Of a stretch of 64,000 nt of DNA, positions 59,915 to 64,000 are shown piece by piece. Position numbers and translations under genes: made by a program. Origin of the DNA: Dyella sp. SG609 (GTDB taxonomy: Bacteria > Pseudomonadota > Gammaproteobacteria > Xanthomonadales > Rhodanobacteraceae); NCBI RefSeq assembly GCF_012275375.1, contig NZ_JAAZQJ010000004.1, positions 393,766-457,765 of the forward strand. Reading direction: 5' to 3'. The first letter of the stretch is position 1. Each line of letters opens with the position of its first letter. The notes beneath the pieces were generated by a model, which worked only from the letters and a program-made list of their open reading frames with translations, was not told the origin of the DNA and ran no database searches.

Positions 59915-61210
59915 TCAGCCGTCCTTGGCCTCCACCACCGCCAGCGGCAGGCGCAGGCGCATTTCCGCGCCGCCGTCGGGGGTGTTGGCGGCGGTCAGCT
60001 CGCCGTGCAGGCGTTCGGCGGTGGCTTCGGCCAGGGCGATGCCGATGCCCAGGCCGGTGGGTTTGTGCGACTGGCCCACCACCGCCGGCGCGCCGGTGGG
60101 CGTGAAGCCGGGGCCGTGGTCGCGCACCACGAACTCCAGCCAGCCGCCTTCGCGGTGGGCGATCAGGTCCACCGCCTGCGACTGGTTGAGCGCGGACGCC
60201 TCGAAGGCGTTGTTGAGCAGGTTCAGCAGCGCGTGGCGCAGGCCCGGCGGCGTGCGCAGCACGATCTCGCCGGCGTCGTCGTCCATCTGCAGTTCCAGGT
60301 CGGCTTCCGGGCGCAGCAGCTGGAAGCGTTCCAGCGCACCGTGAACGAAGCCGTCCAGCGTGGTGCATTCGGGCACCTGCGACAGCTGCGCCTTACCGAA
60401 GGCGACCATCTCGCGCAGGATCGTGCGGCAGCGCTCCACCTGGCCTTCGAGCAGGGCCAGGTCCTCGCCCAGCACGGTGTCGGCGGCGTGCTCTCGGCGC
60501 AGTTCCGGCAGCAGGGTGCGCATGGTCGACAGCGGCGTGTTGAGCTCGTGCGCCGCGCCGGCGGCCTGGGTGGCGATGGCCAGGATGCCCTCGTCGCGCA
60601 GCGCGCGTTCGCGCACGCGCTGCATCTCCACTTGTTGCAGCCGCACCGCGCGTGCAAGGCGGTTGGTGAAGAAGGCCAGCAGCAGGGCGGAAATCACGAA
60701 GTTCACGCCCATGCCGGCCACGTGCAGGCTGAAGCCGTTGGGCCCGAACGCGTGCTCCGGCATCGGCAGCGGCACGTACCAGCCCAGCAGCACCACGTAG
60801 GCCACGCCGGCCAGGATCGCCACCGCGAGGATCGCGCGCACCGACAGCGTCGCCGCGGTGAGCGCGATCGGCACCAGCAGCAGGGTGATGAAGGGATTGC
60901 TGGCGCCGCCGGTGAAATAGAGCAGATAACCCAGCACCAGGGTGTCGGCGGCCACGTGCAGGATGGTTTCCCATTCGCGCAGCGGCGTGGGCTGCGACAG
61001 CCGCCAGGCGGCATAGACGGCGAACACCGCCAGCGTGCCGATGCCCACCAGCAGCGGCAGCAGCGGGATATCCAGCTTCATCCACAACGCGCAGACCAGC
61101 ACCGCCACGCTCTGCCCGGCGATGGCGCAGATGCGCAGCCAGGCCAGGGTGCGGGTGAGGGCGGTGGGGCCGATGCGCTGCTGGGCGAGGGAACGTCTCA
61201 TGACCGCCAT
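59915..61210 (-). CDS. RegB/PrrB-type redox sensor histidine kinase
   Basis: 431 residues (a second in-frame ATG at 61201 is possible). Six membrane helices in about residues 20-185, with the quinone-region motif GGASNPFITL at 101-110. H-box AAGAAHELNTPLSTMRTLLP (His221). Cys261 in GQVERCRTILREM sits where RegB kinases carry their redox-active Cys. N-box HALLNLLNNAFEAS, G1 VRDHGPGF and G2 GLGIGIALAEAT are intact. Together with the downstream regulator this matches the RegB/RegA redox system. Redox sensing here is by family analogy. Confidence 0.92.
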   Translation of the reverse strand: MAVMRRSLAQQRIGPTALTRTLAWLRICAIAGQSVAVLVCALWMKLDIPLLPLLVGIGTLAVFAVYAAWRLSQPTPLREWETILHVAADTLVLGYLLYFTGGASNPFITLLLVPIALTAATLSVRAILAVAILAGVAYVVLLGWYVPLPMPEHAFGPNGFSLHVAGMGVNFVISALLLAFFTNRLARAVRLQQVEMQRVRERALRDEGILAIATQAAGAAHELNTPLSTMRTLLPELRREHAADTVLGEDLALLEGQVERCRTILREMVAFGKAQLSQVPECTTLDGFVHGALERFQLLRPEADLELQMDDDAGEIVLRTPPGLRHALLNLLNNAFEASALNQSQAVDLIAHREGGWLEFVVRDHGPGFTPTGAPAVVGQSHKPTGLGIGIALAEATAERLHGELTAANTPDGGAEMRLRLPLAVVEAKDG

Positions 61211-61322
61211 TCTAGCGGCCGCCCCCGAAGCGCCGGGGCGCTATGGCATCATGCCGCGTTTGTGGCAGCACCCGGCCGGCAGCCCGCCGCCCCGGGACGC
61301 CCATGAGCACGGACTTACAGCT

Positions 61323-61697
61323 ATGGCAGCCAGCGGCATCCGCGGACCCAAAGAAATCTGGAACGCCTTCAAGTGGTCGATGAAGGGCTTGCGCGCCGGC
61401 TGGCAGCACGAGGCCTCGTTCCGCCTGGAGGCCTGCCTGGCGGTGGTGCTGGTGCCGCTGGGCCTGTGGCTGGGCAACGGCCCGCTGGAAAAGATCGCCC
61501 TGGTGCTGCCGGCGGTGCTGGTGCTTTCCGCCGAGCTGCTCAATTCGGCGGTGGAAGCGGTGGTCGACAAGGTCAGCCCGGAATTCCACGAACTGGCCGG
61601 CCGCGCCAAGGACATGGGGTCGGCCGCGGTGTTCCTGCTGCTGATGATGACGGTGCTGAGCTGGGCGCTGATCCTGGCGCCGCGCTGGATGGTGTGA
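61323..61697 (+). CDS. dgkA: Diacylglycerol kinase DgkA
   Basis: 124-residue integral membrane kinase (E. coli 122) phosphorylating diacylglycerol to phosphatidate for phospholipid recycling. Amphipathic N-terminus GPKEIWNAFKWSMKGLRAGW, then RLEACLAVVLVPLGLWL, helix VLPAVLVLSAELLNSAVEAV with the metal-binding Glu, VDKVSPEFHELAGRAKDMGSAAV and a final helix. ATG at 61323 chosen by family length. Divergent from the RegB-like kinase. Confidence 0.95.
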   Translation: MAASGIRGPKEIWNAFKWSMKGLRAGWQHEASFRLEACLAVVLVPLGLWLGNGPLEKIALVLPAVLVLSAELLNSAVEAVVDKVSPEFHELAGRAKDMGSAAVFLLLMMTVLSWALILAPRWMV

Positions 61698-61782
61698 CTT
61701 CCGGCGTGCTCCGCCGGGCACGATTGCGCAGTTTCCTGCGGGGTGCTGCAATGTGGCGTCCACCGGATCGGAGTCCACGCCC

Positions 61783-62406
61783 ATGAAATTCCTTCGCGCG
61801 ATCGCCCTGCTGCTGCTCGTCCTCGGCCTCTCCGGCTGCGGCTACAACGCCATGCAGCGCCAGGACGAAGCGGTCAAGGCCGCCTGGTCCGAAGTGATCA
61901 ACCAGTACCAGCGCCGCGCCGACCTGGTGCCCAACCTGGTCAATACGGTGAAGGGCTACGCGCAGCACGAGGAAAAAGTGCTGACCGAAGTGACCAATGC
62001 GCGCGCCAAGGTCGGCACCATGCAGCTGAGCCCGGACGCGCTGAACGATCCGCAGAAGCTGCAGCAGTTCCAGCAGGCGCAGGGCCAGCTGTCCAGCGCG
62101 CTGTCGCGCCTGATGGTGGTGAGCGAGAACTACCCGCAGCTGAAGGCCGACGGCCTGTTCCAGAATCTGCAGGCGCAGCTGGAAGGCACCGAGAACCGCA
62201 TCACCGTGGCGCGCAACCGCTACGTGCAGTCGGTGCAGGAATACAACTCGATGATCCGCACTTTCCCGAACAACCTCACCGCCAAGATCTTCGGCTACCA
62301 GGTCAAGCCGAACTTCACCGTGGAGAACGAGAAGGCGATTTCCACCGCGCCGACCGTCGACTTCGGCAACAGCGCGGCGCCGGCTCCGGCCGCGACGACG
62401 CACTGA
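61783..62406 (+). CDS. lemA: LemA family lipoprotein
   Basis: 207 residues. MKFLRAIALLLLVLGLSGCGYNAMQRQDE carries a lipobox (LSGC) that the classical LemA replaces with a membrane helix. The rest is the LemA helical bundle: VKAAWSEVINQYQRRADLVP, NLVNTVKGYAQHEEKVLTEV, RYVQSVQEYNSMIRTFPNNL, and KPNFTVENEKAIS near the end. GGAG nine bases before ATG 61783. First gene of a lemA / TPM / TPM operon, a common grouping of unknown membrane function. Confidence 0.93.
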   Translation: MKFLRAIALLLLVLGLSGCGYNAMQRQDEAVKAAWSEVINQYQRRADLVPNLVNTVKGYAQHEEKVLTEVTNARAKVGTMQLSPDALNDPQKLQQFQQAQGQLSSALSRLMVVSENYPQLKADGLFQNLQAQLEGTENRITVARNRYVQSVQEYNSMIRTFPNNLTAKIFGYQVKPNFTVENEKAISTAPTVDFGNSAAPAPAATTH

Positions 62407-62407
62407 G

Positions 62408-63319
62408 GTGAGCGTGCGGCGCCTTTCGCGCCTGCCTTTGTTGCTGCTGGCCCTGCTGCTGCTCGCGGCAGGGCTGGCGCCGTTGCATGCGGATGACGCG
62501 CCGCCCAGGCTGGCGCGCCACGTCACCGACCTCACCGGCACGCTCACCGCGCAGCAGGTCGACCAGCTCGACGCGCAGCTGGTGGCGCTGGAGCAGCGCA
62601 AGGGCGCGCAGCTGGTGGTGCTGATGGTGGGCAGTACGCAGCCGCAGGATATCGAGAGCTATTCGCTGGCCGTGGCCGAGGCCAACAAGATCGGCCGCAA
62701 AGGCACCGACGACGGCCTGCTGCTGCTGATCGCCAAGAACGACCGGCGCGTGCGCATCGAAGTGGGCTACGGCCTGGAAGGCGCCATTCCCGATGCCGCC
62801 ACCGCGCGCATCACGCGCGAGTACATCGCGCCGAAATTCCGCAGCAACGATTACTTCGGCGGCATCAGCGACGCGGTCGGCGCACTCACTCAATTGATCG
62901 ATGGCGAGGCCTTGCCGCCGCCGATCGAGCCGGCCCATCGCGAGCGCCGCAGCGGCCTGGGTTTCCAGGACATGCTGTTCATCGGCATCTTCGCCGGCCT
63001 GTTCCTGCGCGGCATCTTCGGCCGCGCCCGCATCTGGCTGCGCACGCCGCTGGGCGCCGGCCTGATCGGCGGCTTGCTGTGGCTGCTGGCGGCCAGCCTG
63101 GGCGCCGCGGCGCTGGGCGCGATCATCGGCGGCGTACTGATGCTGCTGCCGGCTGGCGCCGGGCGTTCCATCGGCGGCGGCGGGTGGGGCGGTTTCGGTG
63201 GCTGGGGCGGCGGTGGCGGTTTCGGTGGTGGTGGTGGCGGCTTCGGCAGCGGTGGTGGCGGCGGTTTCAGCGGGGGCGGCGGCAGCTTCGGCGGCGGCGG
63301 CTCCTCGGGGAGCTGGTGA
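62408..63319 (+). CDS. TPM-domain membrane protein with Gly-rich tail (YgcG-like)
   Basis: 303 residues. Signal peptide (about 1-28), TPM domain about 35-165 (RHVTDLTGTLTAQQVDQLDA, QLVVLMVGSTQPQDIESYSL, GTDDGLLLLIAKNDRRVRIE, VGYGLEGAIPDA), then two or three membrane helices (about 200-255) and a 50-residue tail of almost only Gly, Phe, Trp and Ser. GTG start at 62408; a GTG at 62414 with GAGGTG upstream is an alternative. Two bases after lemA. TPM proteins function in membrane-linked repair or assembly; the exact role is unknown. Confidence 0.9.
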   Translation: MSVRRLSRLPLLLLALLLLAAGLAPLHADDAPPRLARHVTDLTGTLTAQQVDQLDAQLVALEQRKGAQLVVLMVGSTQPQDIESYSLAVAEANKIGRKGTDDGLLLLIAKNDRRVRIEVGYGLEGAIPDAATARITREYIAPKFRSNDYFGGISDAVGALTQLIDGEALPPPIEPAHRERRSGLGFQDMLFIGIFAGLFLRGIFGRARIWLRTPLGAGLIGGLLWLLAASLGAAALGAIIGGVLMLLPAGAGRSIGGGGWGGFGGWGGGGGFGGGGGGFGSGGGGGFSGGGGSFGGGGSSGSW

Positions 63320-63822
63320 TGGGACGCGCCCAACGTTTCTTCGCGAATCTGAGCGGCGCATGGTTCCTGCTGCGCAGGGCGTTCGCGCCTGCCGTGCTGG
63401 ATGAGATGACCCGCGCTATCGCCGACGGCGAGCGGCGCCATAAGGGCGAGGTGTGTTTCGCCGTGGAGGCGCGGCTGTCGCCGTGGGATGTGCTGGAGGG
63501 GCTGGACGCGCGCCGGCGCGCGGAGCAGGTGTTTGCGCAGTTGCGCGTGTGGGATACCGAGCACAACTGCGGCGTGTTGTTTTATGTGTTGCTCGCTGAG
63601 CATCGGATCGAGATTGTTGCCGATCGGGGGATTGCGGCTGCGGTGCCGCAGGCGGAATGGGATGCGATCTGTGCGCGGATGCGCGAGTGTTTTGCGCGGG
63701 GTGAGTGGCGCGAGGGGAGCCTCGGAGGGATTGGGGCTGCGCATGAGTTGTTGGCGCGGCATTTTCCGGGGGATGGCGCCGGGAGGCCGGATGAGTTGCC
63801 GGATCGGCCTGTGTTGCTTTAG
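63319..63822 (+). CDS. TPM-domain protein, second copy
   Basis: 167 residues starting at the ATG overlapping the previous TGA (TGATG). A TPM_phosphatase-type domain covers most of it: FAPAVLDEMTRAIADGERRH, GEVCFAVEARLSPWDVLEGL, VWDTEHNCGVLFYVLLAEHR, IEIVADRGIAAAVPQAEWDA, and EGSLGGIGAAHELLARHFPG. No signal peptide, so it should be cytoplasmic or peripheral, unlike the larger partner upstream. This lemA-TPM-TPM order is widespread in proteobacteria. Confidence 0.9.
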   Translation: MGRAQRFFANLSGAWFLLRRAFAPAVLDEMTRAIADGERRHKGEVCFAVEARLSPWDVLEGLDARRRAEQVFAQLRVWDTEHNCGVLFYVLLAEHRIEIVADRGIAAAVPQAEWDAICARMRECFARGEWREGSLGGIGAAHELLARHFPGDGAGRPDELPDRPVLL

Positions 63823-63865
63823 TGGGTTTCGCGTGGGCGCGATGTGGTCGCTCGCTCTTTGCTCG

Positions 63866-64000
63866 TCGTCCTGGCGTAGGTCGGGATCCGGTAGCGAATA
63901 GGTGTGGTTGTCGCGACTTGGCCGCTTATGCAGCGGGCATTCCGTGCGCCTGCCGGCGCCCGGGTCACTTTCTCTTTGCTGGCCCAAAGAGAAAGTAACC
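63866..64000. repeat. Dispersed palindromic repeat, cut by the window edge
   Basis: CGTCCTGGCGTAGGTCGGGATCC (63868-63889) is a degenerate form of the 3052-3075 hairpin. After it come a GCCGGCGCCCGGG stretch and the stem CACTTTCTCTTT (63966-63977) with AAAGAGAAAGTA (63986-63997), the counterpart of the 14-bp stem at 3159-3194. The order of modules is the same as at 3050-3200. It follows the last TPM gene. Confidence 0.8.

Noticed and set aside
1..64000. CRISPR arrays, tRNA or rRNA genes, prophage and integrase genes
   Set aside because: Looked for but no regularly spaced repeat array, cloverleaf-like gene, rRNA segment or phage structural/integrase gene was recognised.

Overview
The window is high-GC chromosomal DNA from a gammaproteobacterium of the Xanthomonadales. 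Rhodanobacteraceae relatives such as Dyella, Luteibacter or Rhodanobacter fit best. This rests on gene order (gshB, tonB-like, yqgE, ruvX and pyrB followed by a pilG-H-I-J-L chemosensory cluster), many TonB-dependent receptors, a RegB/RegA-like two-component pair, and short palindromic repeats of the kind common between genes in this order. No rRNA, tRNA, CRISPR array, prophage or complete insertion sequence was seen.

Layout. 1-3.6 kb: the 3' end of a TonB-dependent receptor, then a membrane diguanylate cyclase whose reading frame runs on into a dense array of palindromic repeats. 3.6-10.5 kb (minus): a 2144-residue autotransporter with six near-identical 64-residue repeats. Its leader carries a 17-codon ORF with a perfect Shine-Dalgarno and a hairpin, and upstream lies a triplicated terminator-like unit. 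10.5-16.3 kb (minus): a lipoprotein, then the tightly overlapping gshB/tonB-like/yqgE/ruvX/pyrB operon. 16.6-28.8 kb (plus): the complete Pil-Chp twitching chemosensory operon (pilG, pilH, pilI, pilJ, pilL/chpA, chpB-like, chpC-like), without a CheR/PilK gene.

29-36.6 kb is the accessory region and the least ordinary part: an exported RHS-repeat protein with a variable 123-residue tail, followed by a more AT-rich array of small genes. These are a YwqK-type immunity candidate, an IS orfA fragment fused in frame to an immunity-like gene, a DUF4279-like gene, and several decayed or nonsense-mutated ORFs. It looks like a polymorphic-toxin locus with an accumulating set of orphan immunity genes.

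36.7-52.4 kb returns to core genes: rsmE, bioA, a gspN / phosphatase / nudE / cysQ / mazG house-cleaning operon, an ArsB/SLC13-type permease with a glutathione S-transferase, an ABC exporter (YbbA/YbbP type) divergent from a tesA-like esterase, and an OmpR-type two-component system. 52.6-64 kb: a fused succinyl-CoA:3-oxoacid CoA-transferase, an isoaspartyl peptidase/asparaginase, a TonB receptor / BNR-repeat protein / TlpA-like operon (possibly metal related), a RegB/RegA-like pair, dgkA, and a lemA-TPM-TPM operon.

Three dispersed repeat families punctuate gene ends. The 82-90 bp inverted repeat (43.65, 46.56, 55.19 kb) even supplies the stop codons of mazG and the tlpA-like gene. Functional calls come from motif and gene-order recognition only; no database search was run.
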